Positions 21,296 through 33,700 of a stretch of 64,000 bases of DNA are shown in pieces. This stretch comes from Pseudorasbora parva (taxonomy: Eukaryota > Chordata > Actinopteri > Cypriniformes > Gobionidae), in assembly GCF_024679245.1 (NCBI RefSeq), contig NC_090173.1, positions 57,069,211 through 57,133,210 of the forward strand, read 5' to 3'. Numbering within the stretch: the first letter of the stretch is position 1; each line of letters starts with the position of its first letter. Position numbers and translations under genes: made by a program. Below the pieces are notes generated by a model, which was not told the origin of the DNA, made no database searches, and saw only the letters and a list, made by a program, of their open reading frames with translations.

Positions 21296-22152
21296 TCTGA
21301 GGCAATAGCCAACAATACACTGTGCGGGTCAAAATTATACATTTGTCTGTTATGCCAAAAATCATTAGGATATTAAGATCATGTTCCACGAGGATATTTA
21401 GTAAATGTCCTACCGTAAATATATCAAAAATGTATTATTAGTAGTAATATGCATTGCTAAATGTGGGTGTTTGCAGTGTTATCCTGAGGCTCCTCCACCT
21501 AATGATTTATTTTATCTGCTACAGACTTTGCCTAATGTGTCACAACAGTTTTGCCACAGTCTCAAAGAAAAGAAAATATGGGTAACCTAAACGGTGTATG
21601 AAGTAATGAAATACACAAAAGAACCACATGCACAGTTCTGTGACTGCAATCTAAAGCAAATAACCCAAGCTTTGATATTTCATATGAGGTATAATTGCCT
21701 CCAAATGAAATTCTGCAGCTGAAGTCCAGCAGAAATGTCAAAATATTCCTTAATACCATGCTAGGGGATCATATTACCAAACTATAACTGTTTCTTTCGC
21801 TGAGCCCATTATACTGTAACTGTGTTTTCAATCAATGCATGTGAAATAAATGGGCTCCAATATTCCCTAAACCGAGACTTTACTGATGACACCCAGAGTG
21901 AAGTCATGTCATCGTGTGAATGGGTGTGTTTCAGGGGTTCATGTGTGTGCTGATGCTCGAGATGAAGTCAGTGCTCACCCAACACCAGAGATGAGGAGCT
22001 TACATTTGACCTCTCGGACATAGTTTCCACTTCTGGAGTAAAGTCTGGCCTACTTTGCAGCTAATATGCATTTGGTGTATATTTATACTAGCTCTGCCCA
22101 ACAATGCCTGGCTAATACAGACACACGTGTTGCTAGTTCTTCATTGGCGTAG
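21296..22152. other. No gene seen
   Basis: AT-rich, apparently single-copy. The plus frame at 21405-21590 and minus frame at 21562-21759 are short and without recognisable content. Confidence 0.4.
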
Positions 22153-22329
22153 TCAGTGGAGCAAAACAGTCTCATCAATAATATCTTGTACTTCTACCGG
22201 CTGATTTTCTTCCTGTACCACAATTTCCTGAATTCCTTCATTATCACGCTCATGTGCCATTAGTTCGGCTATGTCCTGTTCAGTTACTGTTTCAGATCGT
22301 TCAGTTTGAGTTCTCTCCAGCCGGCTCAT
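22153..22329 (-). CDS. Small acidic open frame, possible terminal exon
   Basis: A 58-codon minus-strand frame from ATG (22327-22329) to TGA (22153-22155), open six more codons upstream (SSGRAR). It starts MSRLERTQTERSE and ends DIIDETVLLH. It is rich in Glu, Gln and Asp, has no low-complexity repeat, and differs in base pattern from the AT-rich DNA around it. A candidate splice acceptor (gagttcag) lies just upstream of the extended frame at about 22346. It could be the last exon of a host gene or a piece of an old transposon protein. I do not recognise the family and no upstream exon is visible, as the minisatellite starts about 100 bp away. Confidence 0.3.
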   Translation of the reverse strand: MSRLERTQTERSETVTEQDIAELMAHERDNEGIQEIVVQEENQPVEVQDIIDETVLLH

Positions 22330-22425
22330 TCTCGCTCTACCTGAACTCTTTTAAAAACTTGAAAACTTGTCATATTATATTACAAATTAAAATGGTAAAC
22401 CACTTAGTGGAATTGCCAGACGTTC

Positions 22426-25400
22426 CTTGTTGTGTTTTTTCATTGTGCTGGGTCTTGATTTCATTGTGTTGTGGCTTGATTTCGTTGTGTTGTGGCTTGA
22501 TTTTGTTGTGTTGTGGCTTGATTCAGTTGTGTAGTGGTGTTTTAATTGTGTTGTGGTTTGCTTTCGTTGTGTTGTGGTGATTTCGTTGTGTTGTGGCTTG
22601 ATTTCGTTGTGCTGTGGTGTTTTCGTTGTGTTGTGGCTGGATTTCGTTGTGTTGTGGCTTGATTTCGTTGTGTTGTGGTGTTTTCGTTGTGTTGTGGCTT
22701 GATTTTGTTGTGTTGTGGCTTGATTCAGTTGTGTAGTGGTGTTTTAATTGTGTTGTGGTTTGCTTTCGTTGTGTTGTGGTGATTTCGTTGTGTTGTGGCT
22801 TGATTTCGTTGTGCTGTGGTGTTTTCGTTGTGTTGTGGCTGGATTTCGTTGTGTTGTGGCTTGATTTCGTTGTGTTGTGGTGTTTTCGTTGTGTTGTGGC
22901 TTGTTTTCGTTGTGCTGTGGTGTTTTCGTTGTGTTGTGGCTTGATTTCGTTGTGTTGTGGCTTGATTTCGTTGTGTTGTAGCTTGATTTCGTTGTGTTGT
23001 GGCTTGATTTCGTTGTGTTGTAGCTTGATTTCGTTGTGTTGTGGCTTGATTTCTTTGTGTTGGGGTGATTTTGTTGTGTTGTGGCTTGTTTTCGTTGTGT
23101 TGTGATGATTTTGTTGCGTTGTGGTGATTTCGTTGTGTTGTGGCTTGATTTCGTTGTGCTGTGGTGTTTTCGTTGTGTTGTGGCTTGATTTCGTTGTGTT
23201 GTGGCTTGATTTCTTTGTGTTGGGGTGATTTCGTTGTGTTGTGGCTTGTTTTCGTTGTGTTGTGATGATTTTGTTGTGTTGTGGTGATTTCGTTGTGTTG
23301 TGGCTTGATTTCGTTGTGTTGGGGTGATTTTGTTGTGTTGTGGCTTGTTTTCGTTGTGTTGTGATGATTTTGTTGTGTTGTGGTGATTTCGTTGTGTTGT
23401 GGCTTGATTTCGTTGTGCTGTGGTGTTTTCGTTGTGTTGTGGCTTGATTTCGTTGTGTTGTGGCTTGATTTCTTTGTGCTGTGTTTTCGTTGTGTGGTGG
23501 CTTGATTTCGTTGTGCTGTGTGGTTTTGTTGTGTTGTGGCTTAATATTGTTGTGTTGTGGCTTGATTTTGTTGTGTTGTGGCTTGATTATGTTGTGTTGT
23601 GGCTTGATTTCATTGTGTTGTGATGTTTTCATTGTGTTTTGGCTTGATTTCATTGTGTTGTGGTGTTTTTGTTGTGTTGTGATGTTTTCATTGTGCTGTG
23701 GTGTTTTCATTGTGTTGTAGCTTGATTTTGTTGTGTTGTGGCTTGATTTTGTTGTGTTGTGGCTTGATTTTGTTGTGTTGTGGCTTGATTTCGTTGTGTT
23801 GTGGTGTTTTCGTTGTGTTGTGATGTTTTCGTTGTGTTGTGGCTTGATTTCGTTGTGCTGGGGTGTTTTCATTGTGTTGTGGCTTGATTTTGTTGCGTTG
23901 TGGTTTGATTTTGTTGTGTTGTGGCTTGATTCTGTTGTGTTGTGGTGTTTTAATTGTGTTGTGGCTTGATTTCTTTGTGTTGGGGTGATTTTGTTGTGTT
24001 GTGGCTTGTTTTCGTTGTGTTGTGATGATTTTGTTGTGTTGTGGTGATTTCGTTGTGTTGTGGCTTGATTTCGTTGTGCTGTGGTGTTTTCGTTGTGTTG
24101 TGGCTTGATTTCGTTTTGTTGTGGCTTGATTTCTTTGTGCTGTGTTTTCGTTGTGTGGTGGCTTGATTTCGTTGTGCTGTGTGGTTTTGTTGTGTTGTGG
24201 CTTAATATTGTTGTGTTGTGGCTTGATTTTGTTGTGTTGTGGCTTGATTATGTTGTGTTGTGGCTTGATTTCATTGTGTTGTGATGTTTTCATTGTGTTT
24301 TGGCTTGATTTCATTGTGTTGTGGTGTTTTTGTTGTGTTGTGATGTTTTCATTGTGCTGTGGTGTTTTCATTGTGTTGTAGCTTGATTTTGTTGTGTTGT
24401 GGCTTGATTTTGTTGTGTTGTGGCTTGATTTTGTTGTGTTGTGGCTTGATTTCGTTGTGTTGTGGTGTTTTCGTTGTGTTGTGATGTTTTCGTTGTGTTG
24501 TGGCTTGATTTCGTTGTGCTGGGGTGTTTTCATTGTGTTGTGGCTTGATTTTGTTGCGTTGTGGTTTGATTTTGTTGTGTTGTGGCTTGATTCTGTTGTG
24601 TTGTGGTGTTTTAATTGTGTTGTGGCTTGATTTCTTTGTGTTGGGGTGATTTCGTTGTGTTGTGGCTTGTTTTCGTTGTGTTGTGATGATTTTGTTGTGT
24701 TGTGGTGATTTCGTTGTGTTGTGGCTTGATTTCGTTGTGCTGTGGTGTTTTCGTTGTGTTGTGGCTTGATTTCGTTGTGTTGTGGCTTGATTTCATGGTG
24801 TTGTGGCTTGTTTTCGTTGTGTTGTAGCTTGATTTCGTTGTGTTGTGGCTTGATTTCGTTATGTTGTGATGTTTTCGTTGTGTTGTGGCTTGATTTCTTT
24901 GTGCTGTGGTGTTTTCGTTGTGTGGTGGCTTGATTTTGTTGTGTTGTGATGTTTTCATTGTGTTGTGGCTTGATTTCGTTGTGTTGTGGTGTTTTCGTTG
25001 TGTTGTGGCTTGATTTCGTTGTGTTGTGGCTTGATTTCGTTGTGTTGTGACTTGATTTTGTTGTGTTGTGGCTTGCTTTCGTTGTGATGATTTCGTTGTG
25101 TTGTGACTTGCTTTCGTTGTGTTGTGATGTTTTCGTTGTGTTGTGGCTGGATTTCGTTGTGTTGTGGCTTGATTTCTTTGTGCTGTGGTGTTTTCGTTGT
25201 GTGGTGGCTTGATTTTGTTGTGTTGTGATGTTTTCATTGTGTTGTGGCTTGATTTCGTTGTGTTGTGATGTTTTCGTTGTGTTGTGGCTTGATTTCGTTG
25301 TGCTGTGGTGTTTTCGTTGTGTTGTGGCTTGATTTCGTTGTGTTGTGACTTGATTTCATGGTGTTGTGGCTTGATTTCGTTGTGCTGTGGTGTTTTCGTT

Positions 25401-28400
25401 GTGTTGTGGCTTGATTTCGTTGTGTTGTGGCTTGATTTCGTTGTGCTGTGGCTTGATTTCGTTGTGCTGTGGTGTTTTCGTTGTGTTGTGGCTTGATTTC
25501 GTTGTGTTGTGGCTTGATTTCGTTGTGTTGTGGTGTTTTTGTTGTGTTGTGGCTTGATTTCGTTGTGTTGTGATGTTTTCGTTGTGTTGTGGCTTGATTT
25601 CGTTGTGCTGTGGTGTTTTCGTTGTGTTGTGGCTTGATTTCGTTGTGTTGTGGCTTGTTTTCGTTGTGTTGTGGCTTGATTTCGTTGTGCTGTGGTGTTT
25701 TCGTTGTGTTGTGGCTTGATTTCGTTGTGCTGTGGTGTTTTCGTTGTGTTGTGGCTTGTTTTCGTTGTGTTGTGGCTTGATTTCGTTGTGCTGTGGTGTT
25801 TTCGTTGTGTTGTGGCTTGATTTCGTTGTGTTGTGGCTTGATTTCGTTGTGTTGTGGTGTTTTCGTAGTGTTGTGGCTTGATTTCATTGTGTTGTGGCTT
25901 GATTTCGTTGTGTTGTGGCTTGTTTTCGTTGTGTTGTGGCTTGATTTCGTTGTGCTGTGGTGTTTTCGTTGTGTTGTGGCTTGATTTTGTTGTGCTGTGG
26001 TGTTTTCGTTGTGTTGTGGCTTGATTTTGTTGTGTTGTGGCTTGATTTCGTTGTGTTGTGGCTTGATTTTGTTGTGTTGTAGCTTGATTTTGTTGTGTTG
26101 TGGCTTGTTTTCGTTGTGTTGTGGCTTGATTTCGTTGTGTTGTGATGTTTTCGTTGTGTTGTGGCTTGATTTCGTTGTGTTGTGATGTTTTCGTTGTGTT
26201 GTGGCTGGATTTCGTGTTGTGGCTTGATTTCTTTGTGCTGTGGTGTTTTCGTTGTGTGGTGGCTTGATTTTGTTGTGTTGTGATGTTTTCATTGTGTTGT
26301 GGCTTAAATTCGTTGTGTTGTGGCTTGATTTCGTTGTGTTGTAGCTTGATTTCGTTGTGTTGTGGCGTGTTTTCGTTGTGTTGTGGCTTGATTTTGTTGT
26401 GTTGTGATGTTTTCGTTGTGTTGTGGCTGGATTTTGTTGTGTTGTGGCTTGATTTCTTTGTGCTGTGGTGTTTTCGTTGTGTGGTGGCTTGATTTTGTTG
26501 TGTTGTGATGTTCTCACTGTGTTGTGGCTTGATTTCGTTGTGTTGTGGCTTGTTTTCGTTGTGTTGTGGCATGATTTCGTTGTGTTGTGATGTTTTCGTT
26601 GTGTTGTGGCTGGATTTCGTTGTGTTGTGGCTTGATTTCTTTGTGCTGTGGTGTTTTCGTTGTGTGGTGGCTTGATTTCGTTGTGTTGTGACTTGATTTC
26701 ATGGTGTTGTGGCTTGATTTCGTTGTGCTGTGGTGTTTTCGTTGTGTTGTGGCTTGATTCTGTTGTGCTGTGGTGTTTTCGTTGTGTTGTGGCTTGATTT
26801 CGTTGTGTTGTGGATTGATTTCGTTGTGTTGTGATGTTTTTTTGTGTTGTGGCTTGATTTTGTTGTGCTGTGGTGTTTTCGTTGTGTTGTGGCTTGATTT
26901 CATGGTGTTGTGGCTTGTTTTCGTTGTGTTGTGGCTTGATTTCGTTGTGTTGTGATGTTTTCGTTGTGTTGTGGCTTGATTTCGTTGTGCTGTGGTGTTG
27001 TGGCTTGATTTTGTTGTGTTGTGGCTTGATTTCGTTGTGTTGTGGTGTTTTCGTTGTGTTGTGGCTTGATTTCGTTGTGTTGTGGTGTTTTCGTTGTGTT
27101 GTGGCTTGATTTCGTTGTGTTGTGGCTTGTTTTCGTTGTGTTGTGATGATTTTGTTGTGTTGTGGTGTTTTCGTTGTGTTGTGGCTTGATTTCATTGTGC
27201 TGGGGTGTTTTCGTTGTGTTGTGGCTTGATTTCGTTGTGTTGTGGTGTTTTCGTTGTGTTGTGGCTTGATTTTGGTGTGTTGTGGCTTGTTTTCATTGTG
27301 TTGTGGCTTGATTTCGTTGTGCTGTGGTGTTTTCGTTGTGTTGTGGCTTGATTTTGTTGTGTTGTGACTTGTTTTCATTGTGTTGTAGCTTGATTTTGTT
27401 GTGTTGTGGCTTGTTTTTGTTGTGTTGTGGCTTGATTTCGTTGTGTTGTGGCTTGATTTCGTTGTGTTGTGGTGATTTCGTTGTGTTGTGGCTTGATTTC
27501 GTTGTGCTGTGGTGTTTTCGTTGTGTTGTGGCTTGATTTCGTTGTGTTGTGGCTTGATTTCATGGTGTTGTGGCTTGTTTTCGTTGTGTTGTGGCTTGAT
27601 TTCGTTGTGTTGTGGCTTGATTTCGTTATGTTGTGATGTTTTCGTTGTGTTGTGGCTTGATTTCGTTGTGCTGTGGTGTTTTCGTTGTGTTGTGGCTTGA
27701 TTTTGTTGTGTTGTGGCTTGATTTCGTTGTGTTGTGGTGTTTTCGTTGTGTTGTGGCTTGATTTTGTTGTGTTGTGGCTTGTTTTCGTTGTGTTGTGGCT
27801 TGATTTCATTGTGCTGTGGTGTTTTCGTTGTGTTGTGGCTTGATTTCGTTGTGTTGTGGTGTTTTCGTTGTGTTGTGGCTTGATTTTGGTGTGTTGTGGC
27901 TTGTTTTCGTTGTGTTGTGGCTTGATTTCGTTGTGCTGTGGTGTTTTCGTTGTGTTGTGGCTTGATTTTGGTGTGTTGTGGCTTGTTTTTGTTGTGTTGT
28001 GGCTTGATTTCGTTGTGCTGTGGTGTTTTTGTTGTGTTGTGGCTTGATTTCGTTGTGTTGTGGCTTGTTTTCGTTGTGTTGTGGCTTGATTTTGGTGTGT
28101 TGTGGCTTGTTTCCGTTGTGTTGTGGCTTGATTTCGTTGTGCTGTGGTGTTTTCGTTGTGTTGTGGCTTGATTTTGTTGTGTTGTGGCTTGTTTTTGTTG
28201 TGTTGTGGCTTGATTTCGTTGTGTTGTGGCTTGATTTCGTTGTGTTGTGGTGATTTCGTTGTGTTGTGGCTTGATTTCGTTGTGCTGTGGTGTTTTCGTT
28301 GTGTTGTGGCTTGATTTCGTTGTGTTGTGGCTTGATTTCGTTGTGCTGTGGTGTTTTCGTTGTGTTGTGGCTTGATTCCGTTGTGCTGTGGTGTTTTCGT

Positions 28401-28966
28401 TGTGTTGTGGCTTGATTTCGTTGTGTTGTGGCTTGATTTCGTTGTGTTGTGATGTTTTCTTTGTGTTGTGGCTTGATTTCGTTGTGCTGTGGTGTTTTCG
28501 TTGTGTTGTGGCTTGATTTCATGGTGTTGTGGCTTGTTTTCGTTGTGTTGTGGCTTGATTTCGTTGTGCTGTGGTGTTTTCGTTGTGTTGTGGCTTGATT
28601 TCATGGTGTTGTGGCTTGTTTTCGTTGTGTTGTGGTGATTTCGTTGTGTTGTGGCTTGATTTCGTTGTGCTGTGGTGTTTTCGTTGTGTTGTGGCTTGAT
28701 TTCGTTGTGTTGTGGCTTGATTTCGTTGTGTTGTGGCTTGTTTTCATTGTGTTGTAGCTTGATTTCGTTGTGTTGTGGCTTATTTTTGTTGTGTTGTGGC
28801 TTGATTTCGTTATGTTGTGGCTTGTTTTCATTGTGTTGTAGCTTAATTTCGTTGTGTTGTGGCTTATTTTTGTTGTGTTGTGGCTTGATTTCGTCGTGTT
28901 GTGGCTTATTTTTGTTGTGTTGTGGCTTGATTTCGTTGTGTTGTGGCTTGATTTCATTGTGTTGTG
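22426..28966. repeat. GT-rich minisatellite, left part (6.5 kb)
   Basis: Built of two interleaved unit types: a 21-bp unit (gttgtgttgtggcttgattt plus c) and a 19-bp unit (gttgtgttgtggtgttttc), with recurrent point variants such as ctgtgg for ttgtgg, gtttt for gattt and att for gtt at the start. The plus strand is almost all G and T. The left edge (22426-22480) is more degenerate. None of the three minus-strand frames of either unit contains a stop codon, so frames of 200-714 codons arise by chance. They encode only His-Asn-Gln-Thr-Lys-Ser-rich strings such as EIKPQHN, and I do not call them genes. Confidence 0.95.
23310..24631. repeat. 661-bp tandem duplication inside the minisatellite
   Basis: The pattern of variant units at about 23310-23970 repeats at about 23971-24631 with an offset of exactly 661 bp. 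Rare variants such as tgtgtggtggcttg, gcttaatattg and gctggggtgttttcattg recur at the same places in both. Only a few differences are seen (for example cgttgtgttg at about 23451 against cgttttgttg at about 24112). Confidence 0.85.
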
Positions 28967-30295
28967 TAGGGCTGCAGCTATCGATTCTTTTTGTAATCGA
29001 TTAATCTACCACTTAATCGATCGATTAATCGATTAATCGGATAATAATTACTTTTTCTTTATTAAAGAGCAATAAGAGACAATTAGACGGGTATCTTAAA
29101 ATTAACATCTAATTTGTTTTCTTTTTAGAAAAATTAAGTTTTATTGCTGAAATTGCATACATTAATAACTGTGAAACTAAACAATTTTAATGCATAATTT
29201 TATTGCCATATTATATTAAATAAAAATCTATTTCAAATTACTTTAAAAAGGTAAACATAGCTCAATCTAAAACTAAACCTACAACCAATAAATCTAAATA
29301 GCAGCAATATAAATAACAATAATGCCAATATAAATAATAAATATTCTATAAATTCTATATAATTTAAATATTCTAATATTCTATAAATATTCTATAAATA
29401 ATAAAAATAACTAAACATTGTATTTATGTTGTGCAACTTAACTTTCATGTTTCAGCTTCAGCTCAGGCATGACATAAGCATTTACTGTCTTATTGCCTCC
29501 TTTACTGAAGCAACATATTGGACAGGTTAACTTGGAACAAGAGATGCGCGGATCAGCTCTAACTTCACCGAATCAGCTGTTAGAAGCAAACCATTCACCC
29601 TCCCGCACCCGGTATTCACAACTTCAAATCCTCAGTGTTAAGCGCGATGCTATCGTCACATATTAGCTACACTGAAGTAGGTTGCTTAACAAAACAAAAA
29701 ACTTATTTGGCAAAACTACATTTACATAAACCAGGGTCGACAACCTATACATCACACGGAGGAATAACCGCTAGAACGTGATCAAACGCGAGATATGTTT
29801 AATTCAGTTCAAGTACATCACACATGCTGGTCTTTTGAGCTAATCGTTCATCATTGTAACACAGCTTGTTTTAAGTTAGTAGCTATAAATATGATTAAAG
29901 TGTGATATTTAAATTACACAAATCAATGAAAGCACGCAGCTCTGAGCTCTGAAAGCACGAGCGCTGCTCATCACAAACGCGCGCGCGTTACAGCTTGTTC
30001 TGATGTTTAATGCGCCTAGTATTGAGAACATTAATGGTGCATTTCGAAGATATTATCAAGTAGGATATATAAAGTCTCATTAAAGATTTCACACACATCA
30101 CAATGACGGTGATCCATGTGCAAAGCTGCAAACTCCATCGAGTTCATGTGTTTGGAGTTGCTCGTATCTCCTCAGCTGACGCGTGTACATAAAATGAAAC
30201 TTAAATGTTCAGCGTCGCATCCTGAAGCTCAACACACAGTTGTCTTCATTTAAAAACAGCGATATTAAATGATATTACCAGTGCTGATGCCCGCC

Positions 30296-30373
<78 letters not shown>

Positions 30374-30707
30374 GCGGTCTTTGATCTCGACATGAGCTGA
30401 AAACGAAAGTTAAAGAACGACACGCATTCATTGCATTTTAGCGTGAAATGAGAGTTCCGTGTCTTTATTAAAATCAACATATTAATGATTTCTCTCATCC
30501 ACCTGCAATTTTTGGGATGTTTACGCACCTGAACCGCGGATATAACCGCAATCCGCTCATGCTCCGGGTCCTTACACAAAAAATGTCTTTCTGTAATATC
30601 TGTGTGTAGTTAAATGGACTAAGCGAAGCATCGAGGCAGATGATTTTGCCTCAAGGATTTTTTTGATTCGATTAACTCGAGTTACTCGATGAATCGTTTC
30701 AGCCCTA
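28967..30707. mobile_element. hAT element inserted in the minisatellite, 1,741 bp
   Basis: The left end TAGGGCTGCAGCTATCGATT and the right end CGTTTCAGCCCTA are inverted, and the subterminal parts share attaatcga-type blocks. It is flanked by a perfect 8-bp duplication GTGTTGTG (28959-28966 and 30708-30715), which is minisatellite sequence on both sides. No transposase frame is recognisable, so it is non-autonomous or decayed. The interior between about 29540 and 30560 begins agatgcgcggatcag and ends near ccgcggatataaccgcaatc, which suggests another old element nested inside. Confidence 0.88.
30298..30368. repeat. (CT)n microsatellite inside the hAT element
   Basis: About 35 CT units. The two minus-strand frames that cross it are Arg-Glu runs. 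Confidence 0.95.
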
Positions 30708-33700
30708 GTGTTGTGATGATTTCGTTGTGTTGTGGTGTTTTCGTTGTGTTGTGGCTTGATTTCGTTGTGTTGTGGCTTGTTTTCATTGTGTTGTAGCTTG
30801 ATTTCGTTGTGTTGTGGCTTGTTTTTGTTGTGTTGTGGCTTGATTTCGTTGTGTTGTGGCTTGATTTCGTTGTGTTGTGATGATTTTGTTGTGTTGTGGC
30901 TTGATTTCGTTGTGTTGTGATGATTTCGTTGTGTTGTGGCTTGATTTCGTTGTGCTCTGGTGTTTTCGTTGTGCTGTGATGTTTTCATTGTGTTGTGGCT
31001 TGATTTCGTTGTGTTGTGGTGTTTTCGTTGTGTTGTGGCTTGATTTCGTTGTGCTGTGGTGTTTTCGTTGTGTTGTGGCTTGATTTCGTTGTGTTGTGGC
31101 TTGATTTCATGGTGTTGTGGCTTGATTTCGTTGTGTTGTGGCTTGTTTTCATTGTGTTGTAGCTTGATTTCGTTGTGTTGTGGCTTATTTTTGTTGTGTT
31201 GTGGCTTGATTTCGTTGTGTTGTGGCTTGATTTCGTTGTGTTGTGATGATTTCGTTGTGTTGTGGCTTGATTTCGTTGTGTTGTGGTGTTTTCGTTGTGT
31301 TGTGGCTTGATTTCGTTGTGTTGTGGCTTGTTTTCATTGTGTTGTAGCTTGATTTCGTTGTGTTGTGGTGTTTTCGTTGTGTTGTGGCTTGATTTCGTTG
31401 TGCTGTGGTGTTTTCGTTGTGTTGTGGCTTGTTTTCGTTGTGTTGTGGTGTTTTCGTTGTGTTGTGGCTTGATTTCGTTGTGTTGTGGCTTGATTTCGTT
31501 GTGTTGTGGCTTGTTTTCATTGTGTTGTAGCTTGATTTCGTTGTGTTGTGGTGTTTTCGTTGTGTTGTGGCTTGATTTCGTTGTGCTGTGGTGTTTTCGT
31601 TGTGTTGTGGCTTGATTTCGTTGTGTTGTAGCTTGATTTCGTTGTGTTGTGGTGTTTTCGTTGTGTTGTGGCTTGATTTCGTTGTGCTGTGGTGTTTTCG
31701 TTGTGTTGTGGCTTGATTTCGTTGTGTTGTGGCTTGATTTCATTGTGCTGTGGTGTTTTCGTTGTGTTGTGGCTTGATTTCGTTGTGTTGTGGCTTGATT
31801 TCATTGTGCTGTGGTGTTTTCGTTGTGTTGTGGCTTGATTTCGTTGTGCTGTGGTGTTTTCGTTGTGTTGTGGCTTGATTTCGTTGTGTTGTAGCTTGAT
31901 TTCGTTGTGTTGTGGTGTTTTCGTTGTGTTGTGGCTTGATTTTGTTGTGCTGTGGTGTTTTCGTTGTGTTGTGGCTTGATTTCGTTGTGTTGTGGCTTGA
32001 TTTCGTTGTGTTGTGGCTTGTTTTCATTGTGTTGTAGCTTGATTTCGTTGTGTTGTGGTGTTTTTGTTGTGTTGTGGCTTGATTTCATTGTGCTGTGGTG
32101 TTTTCGTTGTGTTGTGGCTTGATTTCGTTGTGTTGTAGCTTGATTTCGTTGTGTTGTGGTGTTTTCGTTGTGTTGTGGCTTGATTTCGTTGTGCTGTGGT
32201 GTTTTTGTTGTGTTGTGGCTTGATTTCGTTGTGTTGTGGCTTGATTTCATTGTGCTGTGGTGTTTTCGTTGTGTTGTGGCTTGATTTCGTTGTGCTGTGG
32301 TGTTTTCGTTGTGTTGTGGCTTGATTTCGTTGTGTTGTGGCTTGTTTTCATTGTGTTGTAGCTTGATTTCGTTGTGTTGTGGCTTGTTTTCATTGTGTTG
32401 TGGCTTGATTTCGTTGTGTTGTGGCTTGTTTTTGTTGTGTTGTGGCTTGATTTCGTTGTGTTGTGGCTTGATTTTGTTGTGTTGTGGCTTGATTTCATTG
32501 TGTTGTGGCTTGTTTTTGTTGTGTTGTGGCTTGATTTCGTTGTGTTGTGGCTTGATTTCGTTGTGTTGTGGCTTGATTTCATTGTGTTGTGGCTTGATTT
32601 CGTTGTGTTGTGGCTTGATTTCGTTGTGTTGTGATGATTTCGTTGTGTTGTGGCTTGATTTCGTTGTGTTGTGATGATTTCGTTGTGTTGTGGCTTGATT
32701 TTGTTGTGTTGTGGCTTGATTTCGTTGTGTTGTGGCTTGATTTCGTTGTGTTGTGGCTTGTTTTCATTGTGTTGTAGCTTGATTTCGTTGTGTTGTGGTG
32801 TTTTCGTTGTGTTGTGGCTTGATTTCGTTGTGTTGTGGCTTGATTTCGTTGTGTTGTGGCTTGTTTTCATTGTGTTATAGCTTGATTTCGTTGTGTTGTG
32901 ATGATTTTGTTGTGTTGTGGCTTGATTTCGTTGTGTTGTGATGATTTCGTTGTGTTGTGGCTTGATTTCGTTGTGTTGTGGCTTGTTTTCATTGTGTTGT
33001 AGCTTGATTTCGTTGTGTTGTGGTGTTTTCGTTGTGTTGTGGCTTGATTTCGTTGTGTTGTGGCTTGTTTTCATTGTGTTATAGCTTGATTTCGTTGTGT
33101 TGTGATGATTTCGTTGTGTTGTGGCTTGATTTCGTTGTGTTGTGGCTTGATTTCGTTGTGTTGTGATGATTTCGTTGTGTTGTGGCTTGATTTCGTTGTG
33201 TTGTGGCTTGATTTCGTTGTGTTGTGGCTTGATTTCGTTGTGTTGTGGTGTTTTCGTTGTGTTGTGGCTTGATTTCGTTGTGTTGTGGCTTGTTTTCATT
33301 GTGTTATAGCTTGATTTCGTTGTGTTGTGGTGTTTTCGTTGTGTTGTGGCTTGATTTCGTTGTGTTGTGGCTTGATTTCGTTGTGTTGTGATGATTTCGT
33401 TGTGTTGTGGCTTGATTTCGTTGTGCTGTGGTGTTTTCGTTGTGTTGTGGCTTGATTTCGTTGTGTTGTGGCTTGATTTCGTTGTGCTGTGGTGTTTTCG
33501 TTGTGTTGTGGCTTGATTTCGTTGTGTTGTGGCTTGATTTCGTTGTGTTGTGGCTTGATTTCGTTGTGTTGTGGCTTGATTTCATTGTGTTGTTGTGTTT
33601 TCGTTGTGTTGTGGCTTGATTTCGTTGTGCTGTGGTGTTTTCGTTGTGTTGTGGCTTGATTTCGTTGTGTTGTGGCTTGTTTTCATTGTGTTGTAGCTTG

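Noticed and set aside
24611..28604. Minus-strand open frames of 238-714 codons in the minisatellite, seemingly coding His/Asn/Gln-rich proteins
   Set aside because: The 21-bp and 19-bp units have no stop in any of the three minus frames, so long frames are expected by chance. The peptide is pure repeat, overlapping frames are equally open, and there is no start context or flanking gene structure.
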